41,275 bases of DNA from Methylococcales bacterium (GTDB lineage: Bacteria; Pseudomonadota; Gammaproteobacteria; Methylococcales; Methylomonadaceae): assembly GCA_028714175.1 (NCBI GenBank), contig JAQTMV010000014.1, positions 1 through 41,275 of the forward strand. Reading direction: 5' to 3'. Under the pieces are notes generated by a model that was not told the DNA's origin, did no database searches, and saw only the letters and a program-made list of their open reading frames with translations. Positions 10,339 to 19,488 of this stretch are shown in pieces (position 1 is the first letter of the stretch; each line of letters starts with the position of its first letter). Made by a program: the position numbers and the translations under genes.

Positions 10339-11328
10339 TTATTTAAGAGTTGTCAGTACTTTTTCAACTACTTTTGCAGGTAATGGAATATAGCCATCTT
10401 TTATTACAACTTGTTGGCCGGCTTTGGATAATACCATTTTCATAAATTCGTTTTCCAAGGGCGCTAACGGCAGATTAGGCTTTTTATTGACATAAATGTA
10501 CAAGTAACGTGTCAACGGATAAGCGCCTTTAATGGCATTTTCAGGTGTTGCTTCAACAAAAGGTTGTCCCGCTTTTTTTGCCAGAGGCACCATTTTTATA
10601 CCCGATGTGCTATAACCCATACCTGAATAGCCAATACCATTCTTTGATGAAGTAACCGATTGCACCACTGAGGCTGAACCCGGCTGCTCGTTCACGTTAC
10701 TTTTGAAATCACCTTTACATAAAGCGTTTTCTTTAAAATAACCGTAAGTGCCGGAAACCGAGTTTCGTCCGTACAACTGAATGCTTTTAGAACCCCAGGC
10801 GGCGACACCTGCTTCACCCCAGGTTTCAATATCAGTTTCGTAACCGCATTTGCGGGTAGACGAAAAAATCGCATCAACCTGCGGAATAGTCAGACCTTTA
10901 ATGGGGTTGTCCTTATTGACCAGCACAGCCAGCGCGTCAATAGCAACGGGGACTGCCGTAGGCTTGTAACCGTATTTATCTTCGAAAGCTTCCAGTTCGT
11001 CATCCTTCATCTCACGGCTCATAGGCCCAAGATTTGATGTACCTTCTGTTAACGCAGGGGGTGCAGTGGAAGAACCCGCTGCCTGAATCTGGATATTAAC
11101 ATTAGGATACTCGCGGTTAAATTCTTCAGCCCAGAGCGTCATCAAATTTGCCAGTGTGTCAGAACCCACACTGGACAAATTGCCAGAAATACCACTGGCT
11201 TTTTGATATTCAGGAATATCTGCATCAACTGTCTGTACCGCACCTGCAGTTCCGCTGACCAATGCCGCAGCAGTAAATCCCATCGCTGCTATCAGTAATT
11301 TTGTCTTAAAAGATAATTTCATCATCAA
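10339..11328 (-). CDS. pstS: Phosphate-binding periplasmic protein PstS
   Basis: Captures phosphate in the periplasm and delivers it to PstC/PstA. A signal peptide ([19 protein letters not shown], cleaved near TAGA) is followed by [19 protein letters not shown], the phosphate-contact loop [11 protein letters not shown], and [27 protein letters not shown] and [13 protein letters not shown] form the second half of the binding site. This is the Pseudomonas/methanotroph PstS type (329 residues) rather than the E. coli type. Three ATG/AAA-rich start codons occur together, and the first or third Met is the likely start. It leads the pst operon behind a Pho box at 11438-11455. Confidence 0.96.
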   Translation of the reverse strand: MMMKLSFKTKLLIAAMGFTAAALVSGTAGAVQTVDADIPEYQKASGISGNLSSVGSDTLANLMTLWAEEFNREYPNVNIQIQAAGSSTAPPALTEGTSNLGPMSREMKDDELEAFEDKYGYKPTAVPVAIDALAVLVNKDNPIKGLTIPQVDAIFSSTRKCGYETDIETWGEAGVAAWGSKSIQLYGRNSVSGTYGYFKENALCKGDFKSNVNEQPGSASVVQSVTSSKNGIGYSGMGYSTSGIKMVPLAKKAGQPFVEATPENAIKGAYPLTRYLYIYVNKKPNLPLAPLENEFMKMVLSKAGQQVVIKDGYIPLPAKVVEKVLTTLK

Positions 11329-11421
11329 ATCTCAGTTAATTTATTGTGGTTTCAATCCGCACCCAGCCTCATCCGTTGGGTGAAACCAGCCGACGGAAAG
11401 AGGTAGGTTTCAGACTGGGAT

Positions 11422-11455
11422 AGTCTAGGGTATTTTAATGACAAGATTATGACAA
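11422..11455 (-). promoter_or_regulatory. Pho box and -10 element for pstS
   Basis: On the minus strand TTGTCATAATCTTGTCAT matches the PhoB box in 14 of 18 positions, with both TTGTCAT heptamers exact and 11 bases apart. Exactly 10 bases later is TAGACT, a fair -10 box at the spacing PhoB promoters use. This predicts induction of the pst operon by PhoB under phosphate limitation. Confidence 0.85.
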
Positions 11456-11469
11456 CGACATAATCTTGT
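11441..11469. repeat. 11-bp perfect inverted repeat overlapping the pstS Pho box
   Basis: ACAAGATTATG and CATAATCTTGT flank a 7-base spacer. The left arm overlaps the Pho box, so an inverted third PhoB half-site (TTGTC on the other strand) lies upstream. It could bind extra PhoB or another dimeric regulator. Confidence 0.7.
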
Positions 11470-11503
11470 CCATATCCCTGCAATCAACACTGGGGCTGCC
11501 CAG

Positions 11504-12025
11504 TCATTCAACATTCTCTTCAGGTAAGAACTTGGCGCAGGTAATGGACACAAGCTCGGCACAGCCAGCCTCCAGATGAGACCAGTCATCGGGCATTAGC
11601 AACCTGGCCAGAGCCGCCGTAGGAAGCAATTTATCAGTATCAGGCAAGCTGGCAGCGCCAACCAGATGAATAAGCAAATCTTCCAGTTCCGGATTATGGC
11701 CCACCAGTAGAACCCGTCCGGCTTCCATCGGACATTCCGCCAACACCGTTTTCAAGCGCTCAAAACCCTCCTGATACAAACGTTTGTCTTGCTGAATCTC
11801 CAAGCCTTGTGTATCGATAGCCTTATGGACTATTTGCGCGGTTGTAATAGCTCTTATTGCCGGCGAACTGACTGCCCAATCCGGTATCAGTCTCTGTTGC
11901 TGAAGCCACTCCCCGATGCGCCGGGCAGCGCGTTTGCCGCGCTTTTTTAAAGGCCGGTCAAAATCATCCATGCTGATATTACGGTCAGACTTTCCATGCC
12001 TGAGCAACCATAATTCTCTACTCAT
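11504..12025 (-). CDS. sixA: Phosphohistidine phosphatase SixA
   Basis: A small histidine-phosphatase-superfamily enzyme of 173 residues that removes phosphate from phosphohistidine, as E. coli SixA does for ArcB and PtsN-type carriers. The catalytic motif LLRHGKSD lies at the N-terminus, the SSPAIRAITTA arginine motif near residue 58, and the second catalytic His is in LLVGHNPELE. The start ATG at 12025 has GGGG 9 bases upstream. It is divergent from a CHAD gene and lies beside pstS. SixA-like phosphatases are often found next to CHAD and polyphosphate genes, which suggests a role in phosphate homeostasis here; that role is inference. Confidence 0.93.
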   Translation of the reverse strand: MSRELWLLRHGKSDRNISMDDFDRPLKKRGKRAARRIGEWLQQQRLIPDWAVSSPAIRAITTAQIVHKAIDTQGLEIQQDKRLYQEGFERLKTVLAECPMEAGRVLLVGHNPELEDLLIHLVGAASLPDTDKLLPTAALARLLMPDDWSHLEAGCAELVSITCAKFLPEENVE

Positions 12026-12095
12026 TAATATTACCCCTGTGTGTTTTTATACAATAATGCCTGAAAATCAGTTACGATAACGAATGATTGTTACA

Positions 12096-12129
12096 TTGTC
12101 ATTAAATGTTAATACGACATTGTTATTAT
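12096..12129 (+). promoter_or_regulatory. Possible Pho-type promoter for the CHAD gene
   Basis: One exact TTGTCAT half-site is followed by a poor second half (TGTTAAT). A TATTAT -10 box lies exactly 10 bases after the 18-base block. The spacing fits PhoB but the second half-site is weak. Confidence 0.4.
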
Positions 12130-12175
12130 TGAAAGTTTCACGATCATCACAAAAACCTACCACGCTCTGGTCTAT

Positions 12176-13699
12176 ATGTCCTTACAATTTGATTTTCCCG
12201 CGGGTCTAACAACTGAAAGATTTATTGCAAAACTGGGCAATATGGCACGCACACAACTGGTTTCCCGACAGTATTCCCTGAAAACTTATTACGACAGCTT
12301 TGATTGGCGACTTTATACAAAGGGTATCACTTGCGAATTTAACCGCTCAAAAGCAGCATCAACTTTACTTTTAAAAAGCCTCGAAAATGACCTGATCATC
12401 GCAAGCACAGAAATCAAGGAAGTTCCCGCATTCAGCCAACAATTCCAGGCAGAGGAAATACGCAACATCCTGGCTCCCGTTCTGGAAATGCGTGCATTGT
12501 TGCCCGTATGCACTCTCGATTATGAAACTTATCATCTAAACATAATCAACAACGATGAAAAAACCGTAGTTCGCCTGACACTCGAGGAACACGAACTATT
12601 CAATAACCGCGTCACTTTGCAACCCATCAGAGGCTATGACAAGGCCGCTGAACACATTATCGAAATACTGACGGCAAAGCTGGGCTTAATGCCCACAAAT
12701 AAACCATTGCTGCTTACCGCCTTGAAACTGCAGGGCCGAAAACCTAACGATTATTCATCAAAGCTGGCTATCAACCTGGATCCGGATATGCGTGCTGATA
12801 TTGCAGCCAAGTATATCTACAGCCATTTGCTAAAGGCCATTAAAGATAACGAGCAAGGCACGATTGCCGATACCGACAGCGAATTTTTGCATGACTTCAG
12901 AGTCGCAGTCCGCAGAACCCGGGCGGGACTGAGTCAACTTAAGGGCGTATTGCCTGACAACATCACCGCACACTATACCGAATTTTTCTCCTGGCTAGGG
13001 CAAAGCACAGGTTCTACCCGGGATTTGGATGTTTATCTGTTAAACTTTACCGAGTACAAAAACACCCTGCCCGCTTCAATTCGTGCTGACCTCGACCCGT
13101 TACATGATTTTCTTGCCGCCAAACAGCAAAAAGCGCAGAAGGAACTGGCAAAAAAACTGCGCTCCTCCAAATATTTATCGACAATATCCGAATGGGAGCA
13201 ATACCTTAAAGAACAAGCCCCGCTAAAACCGGTTGAGCCCAATGCAAAACTGACCATTAAGCAACTGGCGGATCGAAGAATATGGAAAAGTTATAAGCGG
13301 GTTTTGCGCGAAGGTAGAGCAATTACCGAACAGTCACCCTCTGAAGCATTACATGAATTAAGAAAATCCTGTAAAAAATTGCGCTATCTGATGGAGTTTT
13401 TCCAAAGCCTTTATCCCGAAAACCAAATAAAACACCTGATTAAAAACCTGAAAGGTCTGCAGGAAGTGCTGGGCAGTTTTCAGGACTATGCAGTTCAGGA
13501 AAACAAACTAAAACTGTTCAGTGAAGAAATGCTCAACAACAACATACACGCCAATACCTTATTGGCCATGGGCGTACTAATCCAGAACCTGGATACTCTA
13601 AGATGCAACGCTCGCAATGACTTCTCGTCAAAATTTGCAGCCTTCAAGCAGGAAGAAAACCAGTCTGCGTTTAAATCATTGTTCACCGCAAAAGCCTAA
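12176..13699 (+). CDS. CYTH-like/CHAD domain protein
   Basis: A 507-residue protein with two parts. Residues 1 to about 190 resemble a degenerate CYTH (triphosphate tunnel) domain (SLKTYYDSFDWRLYTKGITCEF). From about residue 210 there is a CHAD helical domain with its conserved basic and histidine patches: FLHDFRVAVRRTRAGLSQLKG, STGSTRDLDVYL and ALHELRKSCKKLRYLMEFF. CHAD domains bind polyphosphate and localise to polyphosphate granules. The EXEXK motif that CYTH triphosphatases need is not visible at the N-terminus, so the first domain may bind rather than cleave. Being next to sixA and the pst operon, and 8 kb from ppk1, fits a polyphosphate function. Confidence 0.9.
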   Translation: MSLQFDFPAGLTTERFIAKLGNMARTQLVSRQYSLKTYYDSFDWRLYTKGITCEFNRSKAASTLLLKSLENDLIIASTEIKEVPAFSQQFQAEEIRNILAPVLEMRALLPVCTLDYETYHLNIINNDEKTVVRLTLEEHELFNNRVTLQPIRGYDKAAEHIIEILTAKLGLMPTNKPLLLTALKLQGRKPNDYSSKLAINLDPDMRADIAAKYIYSHLLKAIKDNEQGTIADTDSEFLHDFRVAVRRTRAGLSQLKGVLPDNITAHYTEFFSWLGQSTGSTRDLDVYLLNFTEYKNTLPASIRADLDPLHDFLAAKQQKAQKELAKKLRSSKYLSTISEWEQYLKEQAPLKPVEPNAKLTIKQLADRRIWKSYKRVLREGRAITEQSPSEALHELRKSCKKLRYLMEFFQSLYPENQIKHLIKNLKGLQEVLGSFQDYAVQENKLKLFSEEMLNNNIHANTLLAMGVLIQNLDTLRCNARNDFSSKFAAFKQEENQSAFKSLFTAKA

Positions 13700-13767
13700 A
13701 CAGCCGTAGGTGGACAACGTTTTTCTACCTGCCTTTTAACGCTTATTCTGATGAGCAAAAAGCCTGA

Positions 13768-13896
13768 CAACGATCTGTTTTAATTAAATCGGCTTTGAAT
13801 TTTACCCACGGCAAACGCCATGAAGCAGCCATTCTACTGGGCTACGGCAGAAATACCCTGGCCCGCAAAATAAAAGTGCTGGAGATTGAGGAATAA
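13768..13896 (+). pseudogene. Remnant of an NtrC-family regulator (Fis-type HTH only)
   Basis: A short open stretch of about 42 codons ends in GKRHEAAILLGYGRNTLARKIKVLEIEE. This is the C-terminal helix-turn-helix of sigma-54-dependent NtrC-type activators (AAxxLGxGRNTLxRKxKxL). No start, receiver or AAA+ domain is present, so it is the surviving tail of a lost regulator gene. It lies between the CHAD gene and the broken EEP gene. Confidence 0.75.
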
Positions 13897-13936
13897 TTGT
13901 CAGCAGTCCCGGGTTTGCAACGCGGTCATTAACATT

Positions 13937-14779
13937 TCAAAACATCTCGAATCTTGCCAGATATCCATAATGATCTGAAACGATTGGATAGAAGTGGTTA
14001 TCAAAGATGAAATCCATGGATTTGATTTGCATCGGGCGACCATTGCGTTTAAAGATATAATCGATTCGTTTGGGCGGATAGTTTTTCCAACCGTCTATTT
14101 AGCCTTGATAGCTGGGTTGGTAAAAACGGTGGGGATGTAATTCGTAAAATTGATCAACATATTCCGCATTGCCTACGATATGGTTATAGGCATGTTCGCC
14201 GGCAGGCGCGTTGAAATCGCCGACGATTAAATCGCCTCTGACGCCGAAATGCAAGCGTGAGTTTATCAGTTTGTGGAGGTTATGGTATTCTTCATAAAAG
14301 CCATGATGCGCCCAACTCAAATGAACATTGGCGATATGCAATAATCCGAACCACGGGACATCGATGCACGACACGGTGATATTTCGAGACATGTAGTTGT
14401 CCTTGCGATGATCTGCAGAAACATAAGTCGAAAAATTGTGCAGCATCGGATAACGGCTCATGATGGCTGTTCCTTCCCGCCATCGATAAAATCCGATATG
14501 ACTCCAATCCTGATGGATATGATACCAAAGCCCCCACTGACGTAATTTATTACAAATTCGAAAAGCCATGTTGGAAGGCGCTTCGCCGTAGGGCGCTGTG
14601 ATCGGGTCGTGCATATATTCCCCAACTTCCTGAAAACAAATGACATCGATCCTTAAATGAGCGATCGCTTCAGCGATAATATTCACCTCGCGCTCATGTT
14701 GATGCATTGTGTCAAAACAACAGTGGCGAGGATGTTGTTGATAAGTATGAAGATTCAGTGTCAGCAGCGAGAGTTTCAT
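13937..14779 (-). pseudogene. Endonuclease/exonuclease/phosphatase family gene with an in-frame nonsense codon
   Basis: From 14779 the frame encodes the EEP fold with LTLNLHTYQ, the metal ligand glutamate in CFQEVGEYM, the HLSWAHHG motif and VGDFNAP. After SYQG the frame meets TAA at 14099-14101, then continues without a shift for 53 codons to TGA at 13937. This tail contains PPKRIDYIF and VSDHYGYLARFE, which carry the catalytic Asp and His of the family. The 226-residue product ending at the TAA would therefore lack two essential active-site residues. The exact frame continuity and the well-kept tail suggest a recent nonsense mutation, a sequencing error or stop read-through. The substrate is unknown; EEP members cleave DNA, phosphoinositides or other phosphodiesters. 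Confidence 0.85.
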
Positions 14780-15058
14780 AGAGCCGGCTTGTTAATCGAA
14801 ACGATCAATGTTTCTGGATTCATTTAGTTTCATAGAGTATTGCAATAAGCTGGTGTTTTACCTGGCAGTTCTATTGATGTGATTCTTATAAAACGGGAAA
14901 CAGCGAAATAACCAAATATACTTCATTGCACATAATTTTTAACCGGGTAACTCATTAAAGGAGAATTCTTACCGCTACTATCCAAGCGGTACAGAACTCT
15001 CCAGGTAGCCGGTTGCGTAAAAACGCGAGCTAAGCGGTTACCTCACTTTCAAATAGAG
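14780..15058. other. Intergenic region between EEP and GDPD genes
   Basis: About 280 bases with no open frame that I trust. It holds imperfect inverted repeats (ggtagccgg...cggttacc near 15003-15044, and gcgtaaaaacgc) that may form an end hairpin for the minus-strand GDPD transcript. No TTGTCAT Pho half-site is seen. Confidence 0.5.
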
Positions 15059-16312
15059 TTATTTCAAGTTCATGCAGTTGGCATAATAGGTTACTGTAGC
15101 AGCCCAGTCAGAGAAGACACCCATAACACCGACGTCTTTCGCAAGTACATCGAGCAACACCATCGTGTCGCCATCGGTTTTAATACCGTCAAGGACTGAT
15201 TGGTAATAATAGGAATTGCTTTTCACATTTTTCAACAGACCAGAACGTTCCAGCGTCCAGGTGATAATTTTCAAGCCGGATGCTTTGATTGCTTTGGCAT
15301 AATCAGAAGGAACAATTTTCTTGTTGGCATCCAGCGTTACCAGAGCCCAGGTAGGAGGCGCTACTATTTGTACACCGTTGGCGACCAATTCAGGCAGTCT
15401 TGCAGTCGCGTCAACCACATCTTCCGGCGTGTTTAAATCTTCTAGAGAAACGGCTTGTTTGCCGAATTCCGGCTCATTGGCGAGCCAGTAAAGTATGTCT
15501 TCAATGTGAAAAGACTGTGGATAGACACGACTAGGGTTGACGCCCGCCTCTTTATATTCATCAATCATCTTTTGCGCATACATTTCTTGTGTAAAGCCGT
15601 TGAATGGCATTGGCACCAGCGCTTCTTTTAATTCAGGTGTCATCGATACGTTCAGTTTTTTAGTCAAAACGATGTATTCTTTATGACTCATCACTATTCC
15701 GTTACCAGCATAAGTATCAGTACGAAAGCTCGGTGTACCACTCATATAGCCAGCAACCGTTTTTGCACTCGTGTTCGCGCCATCCATTTTACCTTTCAAA
15801 GTTTTGAACTCAGCCAAGGTAATGTCGCTGGTGCAACAATTCACATTAGCGTAAGGTGTGGCGCTGGCCAAATCAGGTTGAACTGAACATTTGCCGGTTA
15901 AAGGTGTCTCCATGATGTTAGTCGTCGTATGCAAGTCACATTGTGAGTGGCGGCAAACTAACTCTTTGTCCTTGGTGAAAGTCACATCACACTCAAGGAT
16001 TCCCGCACCCATTATTGCAGCGGCCTGTAAAGATTGCCTGGTTTCTTCGGGAAATTGCAAAGCGGCACCGCGATGGCCGATCGAAAACTTGGTTTTATAG
16101 AAAGGACCTTCTGAACATTGCTGAAGAGCACTTTTTAACTCGCTCTTCTGCATGTCTTCGACCAGGAAAAAGGGTCTTGGACCCAACTGGACTTGTCGCT
16201 CAGAGCGCGAGTGATTTTTAAAGTCGTTGTCTTTTTGGTCGGCGGACACGAGAAGCGGTGACAGTGTGGCCATCACAGCCGCTATAGCAAGCAGGTTTTT
16301 AATCAAGCGCAT
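15059..16312 (-). CDS. Secreted glycerophosphodiester phosphodiesterase
   Basis: Hydrolyses glycerophosphodiesters to glycerol 3-phosphate and an alcohol, recovering phosphate from lipid head groups. The N-terminal signal peptide [24 protein letters not shown] points to export. The GDPD core shows [37 protein letters not shown] and the metal-site E/D pair, with late strands [10 protein letters not shown] and [12 protein letters not shown]. It is longer than UgpQ because of a cysteine-containing insertion (CSVQPDL to NVNCCTSDI). I chose the ATG at 16312, which has GGAG at good spacing; a TTG at 16324 would add four residues. Its substrate type would suit the phosphate-limitation genes around it, but no Pho box is seen upstream. 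Confidence 0.93.
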   Translation of the reverse strand: MRLIKNLLAIAAVMATLSPLLVSADQKDNDFKNHSRSERQVQLGPRPFFLVEDMQKSELKSALQQCSEGPFYKTKFSIGHRGAALQFPEETRQSLQAAAIMGAGILECDVTFTKDKELVCRHSQCDLHTTTNIMETPLTGKCSVQPDLASATPYANVNCCTSDITLAEFKTLKGKMDGANTSAKTVAGYMSGTPSFRTDTYAGNGIVMSHKEYIVLTKKLNVSMTPELKEALVPMPFNGFTQEMYAQKMIDEYKEAGVNPSRVYPQSFHIEDILYWLANEPEFGKQAVSLEDLNTPEDVVDATARLPELVANGVQIVAPPTWALVTLDANKKIVPSDYAKAIKASGLKIITWTLERSGLLKNVKSNSYYYQSVLDGIKTDGDTMVLLDVLAKDVGVMGVFSDWAATVTYYANCMNLK

Positions 16313-16390
16313 GATAGTCTCCAATGAAGGTTAAGTATATTTTACAGAGTTCAACCGGAATGAACTTTGAACATTACATTGTTTTTATGT

Positions 16391-16564
16391 CTATTTGATG
16401 TCGATTTTGTTAATAATTGATGAAACAAAAATAACAACGGCAATGCCTAGCCGGGTATAAAAATCAGATAAGTCTGCCGTAATGCTGCCGATGACGCGGC
16501 TTGCAATAGGCTGTACAAGAGTTTTATAGTTGTCGACATAGCCTTTATCGGTGAACCAGCCAGA
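16391..16564 (-). pseudogene. Remnant of a membrane protein gene, C-terminal fragment
   Basis: About 57 codons end in TAG at 16391 and read as coherent protein: GWFTDKGYVDNYKTL, then VIGSITADLSDFYTRLG and a terminal hydrophobic helix IAVVIFVSSIINKI. There is no start codon in context, and the left IS66 end lies 75 bases upstream, so it is probably the tail of a gene interrupted or eroded by the element. It may derive from a large membrane protein; I do not recognise the family with confidence. Confidence 0.4.
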
Positions 16565-16638
16565 TTATCGTCGCAGGAGTTGATGGTCGATACCGCTTGA
16601 GCCACAGCTATTGTGCCGCCTTGATGGATTAATACGAC

Positions 16639-18162
16639 GTAACTACTCGCGCCCTATCGAGGCAGCCTTCCCAGCCAGGGCGATTTGAATAGCGATGAGC
16701 GGATTATATCCCCGGTTGGCCATGGTTTGCAGATAGCTGGATATTCGACAATAGGCGTGCGCATAGTCTTCAGCCCGGAAGCAGCCGGAGACCTTTTGTT
16801 TGACTTTGGCCATTCTCAAATCCTGTTCTGCGCGGTTATTGGTAAACGCGACATGCGGATCTTTTGCAAACAGCAATACGGCTGCTTCATGCGTCTTGAG
16901 GCGCTCCCACAGATTGTGGGCATCGGATTTGGCCAGTTTGCCGCGTTTTCCGCTGGGTTTGGGCGGAATCACCGGCAATTCTTTTTCGCCGCGCGTCAGA
17001 ATAGCCCGGTAACGTTTTTGCAAGTTGGCCTGTTCGATTGCCGTCAGTTTCTTGTCCGCGCTATTCAAGACGCTCATGCAGGTAAGCTGCAATAAGCGTT
17101 TCATGTGTCTTGCCCAGCGATAGTCGTGCGCATCCACCATAAATGTCAGTTCGCGCAGCAAATGCGACCCGCACAGACCATGTTTGCAGTCTGAATAGGC
17201 AAAATAGGATGACCAGCAGTCATGGACGATGGCACCGCCGTAACGCGGAATGAGGTTAATCGACTCGATCGTCTCTTTGCCGCGCTTTCGATGTAAAAAC
17301 TTGAGCGTGGCATCGCCGGCTGAATAAACAAGTATCCAATGGTTTTTCTGATCCACCCGCAGCGAGGTTTCATCCACATGAATCGCCGGAGCCCGCAGGA
17401 GTTGTTCTTTGGCTTGAGTTTCCCAGGTTTCCAAGGCCAGATGTAAGCGCAGTACGAATTTCAATAAGGTCGCTTCGGCAATCACCACATCCAACATCGA
17501 TGTCAGTAGCTTCTGCACCCGGTTCAGTGCCACCATCTGGCAAACCAGCAGATTGATGGCAAACGCTTTTAAGCCATCGCCATATTGTAAAGGCCCGTGC
17601 ATATCGGCCGGAAATCGGCCTTTAACGGTAGCTGCGCGGTCGGACATTGTTTGATCTGTGCATCGACGTGCTCAACCACTTTCTCGAACACAATATCAAT
17701 TTTGGTGCGTCTTTCATGGTGAGTACTAGGCACGCCCGTCAAATCATCGCCGCACACATCACAGGTCTGCACGGTGGACAGCATCACGTTTTCCACTGTG
17801 CGCCTGTTTTGAGCCGTTGCCTGGTTGTGCTGTTTTCCTTTGCCGTTACTGCCGGAATGGCCTAACGCCGATTCATCTTTTTCCGTTTGCGACGATGGCT
17901 TACTGGAGTTGGTCGTGTCTTTTTTCGTGGTGCGTTCCAGAAAAATGGCCAGTATCAGCTCAACCACCATGAACAAGCTATTCATGATGGACTGGCTTTC
18001 ACTGCTGATGTTGCCTTCAGCACACAGGCGTTCGAAATCCGCTGTAGGCTCCTTGACATGCCAATAAACAGGACAATAAGCTGGAGTAGCGTCATTTCTA
18101 TTTTGAGCACCCAAAAACCAGTTAAGCTTTTTTTTTGACTTTTTTATGGGGGGAGTAGTTAC
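16639..18162 (-). mobile_element. IS66-type insertion sequence
   Basis: Bounded by terminal inverted repeats GTAACTACTC (16639-16648) and GAGTAGTTAC (18153-18162), 1524 bp overall. It contains one transposase reading frame split by a frameshift, and no tnpA/tnpB accessory genes. The transposase stop codon lies inside the left repeat. I see no matching 8-base target duplication outside the ends, so the element has either decayed or been rearranged. Confidence 0.8.
16643..18114 (-). pseudogene. IS66 family transposase (frameshifted)
   Basis: Two frames together make an IS66 transposase. The 5' frame (18114 to about 17640) has a zinc-binding segment CDVCGDDL and ends in VVEHVDAQIKQCP. The 3' frame (from about 17640 to 16643) resumes at ATVKGRFPADMHGPLQYG. 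The family would be continuous across this point, so a frameshift lies near 17630-17650. The catalytic DDE residues are visible: IHVDETSLRV, AIVHDCWSSYF and NNRAEQDLRMAKVKQ. It is probably inactive unless frameshifting is programmed; the 3' frame alone (334 residues) carries the whole catalytic core. Confidence 0.85.
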
Positions 18163-18243
18163 CAGAATTTCATCATTCTGTCACGCGACTGTTATAGCAT
18201 CAGCATTTGTTTATGAGTTCAAACGTTAACTACAGGGTGCAAT

Positions 18244-18756
18244 ATGCAAATTTTAAGTTTAATGAAACTTGCTGATATTTTTACTGTTGGCAATCTGTGC
18301 TGCGGCATACTTTCAATATTGCTGGCTATTGATGGCCATTATGGTTTAAGTGCATCGCTGCTGTTTTTGGCGGTGATCTTTGATGTGCTGGATGGGAAAA
18401 TTGCCGGCCTGCTACATCAAAAAAATCTTTTCGGCAAACAAATCGATTCCATGTCTGATCTGGTCTCCTTTGGCGTTGCACCCGCATTGTTATATTACTC
18501 AATGAGTTCTCCGGGTGTTTTAGGTATTGCAGTGTCATTATTTTTTATTGCATGCGGTATGCTTCGACTAGCTCGTTATAATATTTCCGAAGGAACCGGT
18601 TTCATGGGTGTACCTATTACGGTGAACGGTGTTTTGTTTCCAATTCTCTTTCTGGTTTTCAGCAGCTTCCCTGAAAGCCTGAAGTATTGGCCGATGATCT
18701 TTTTAATTCAGGGCTTCCTGATGATTTCTACTTTAAAAATATCGCGGATATTCTGA
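18244..18756 (+). CDS. CDP-alcohol phosphatidyltransferase (PssA-like)
   Basis: A 170-residue membrane enzyme that would transfer a phosphatidyl group from CDP-diacylglycerol to an alcohol, probably serine. The family motif is DVLDGKIAGLLHQKNLFGKQIDSMSD, carrying all four metal-binding Asp residues and both Gly residues. The usual Arg after the Ala (DGxxAR) is replaced by Gly. The context VSFGVAPALLYY resembles PssA of the Bacillus/archaeal type rather than E. coli Pss. There are about six hydrophobic helices. It stands alone after the IS66 element and near a glycosyltransferase remnant, hinting that a lipid-modifying locus was broken up here. Confidence 0.85.
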   Translation: MQILSLMKLADIFTVGNLCCGILSILLAIDGHYGLSASLLFLAVIFDVLDGKIAGLLHQKNLFGKQIDSMSDLVSFGVAPALLYYSMSSPGVLGIAVSLFFIACGMLRLARYNISEGTGFMGVPITVNGVLFPILFLVFSSFPESLKYWPMIFLIQGFLMISTLKISRIF

Positions 18757-18885
18757 TCAGCTTCTAAATCTTTGCCATTGAATGAATCCGGTATAAAGAA
18801 AATGGTTTGTTCTGGATATGGATAATCCGTTAGACTAATCCAGCGTATTACTCGCACGCTGGAAAAAATTAAGGTGGTAGGTGAA

Positions 18886-19164
18886 ATGGATAATGATAAT
18901 TTGATAAATCAAGCGCGGAATCTTTATACGGTATTATATGTCGAACAATACGCGCGATCCATAGAAAACAAAACCAGGTTTAACCGTCTTGATCACGCAG
19001 TAATGTGTGCTTATTGTCGTTATCAACGTCGATTGAACCGCTGTGTTTTGTGCTATCAGCATCGGTTATATGACTGTAATCGTGACTTATTGGAAAAAAA
19101 ACAGCGGCGCTGCCCGGCAGCATACATTCACATAGCCCGATGCGATAGCGAGGGAACACATTAG
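18886..19164 (+). CDS. Small hypothetical protein with two CxxC pairs
   Basis: A 92-residue frame preceded by AGGTGG/AGGTGA. It is rich in Arg, Tyr and Cys and has CAYC and CVLC separated by eight residues, a possible zinc ribbon (MCAYCRYQRRLNRCVLC). I do not recognise it. It might be a truncated or decaying gene given the remnants on both sides. The start could also be a GTG 12 bases earlier. Confidence 0.45.
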   Translation: MDNDNLINQARNLYTVLYVEQYARSIENKTRFNRLDHAVMCAYCRYQRRLNRCVLCYQHRLYDCNRDLLEKKQRRCPAAYIHIARCDSEGTH

Positions 19165-19263
19165 ACCAATAGGAGCATACTTCGGAATTATGAAGTAATC
19201 GCTTGAAATACTCCGAAATGTAACACCTTTCATCTTATAAATCTGCTCAATACAGCACGATAA

Positions 19264-19488
19264 AGTTGGCTATGGAATAGCGGGTCACAGTACGCTATTT
19301 TTGTTGGATTTAAGACAGGTGAACCCTTGGCAAAATATATGGCTGCCGCGGCTGTGTTTGTATTTACCGGTTGCACCGGTACCTTTGGCATTGTCATACT
19401 GGATGCTTTAGCCAGTGGCATAGCTGTTGCGGCTTTTCCGGTAACTGGTCCAGTGGATGTGATTACCAGCGATAATTTTTTCTTTTAA
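19264..19488 (+). pseudogene. Remnant of a GT4 family glycosyltransferase
   Basis: About 74 codons between two stops read AIFVGFKTGEPLAKY, AAVFVFTGCTGTFG, IVILDALASGIAVAAFPVTG and PVDVI. This is the donor-binding C-terminal core of GT4 (glycosyltransferase group 1) enzymes, which normally read SADVFVFPSxTDTFGLVxLEALASG. The acceptor domain and the rest are gone. The usual catalytic-loop acidic residues are altered (ILDALASG for LLEALASG), consistent with decay. Confidence 0.75.

Noticed and set aside
16395-16412. Direct TGTC repeat 11 bases apart upstream of the GDPD gene, like a Pho box
   Set aside because: It is on the plus strand while the GDPD gene is on the minus strand, and the remaining positions match poorly.
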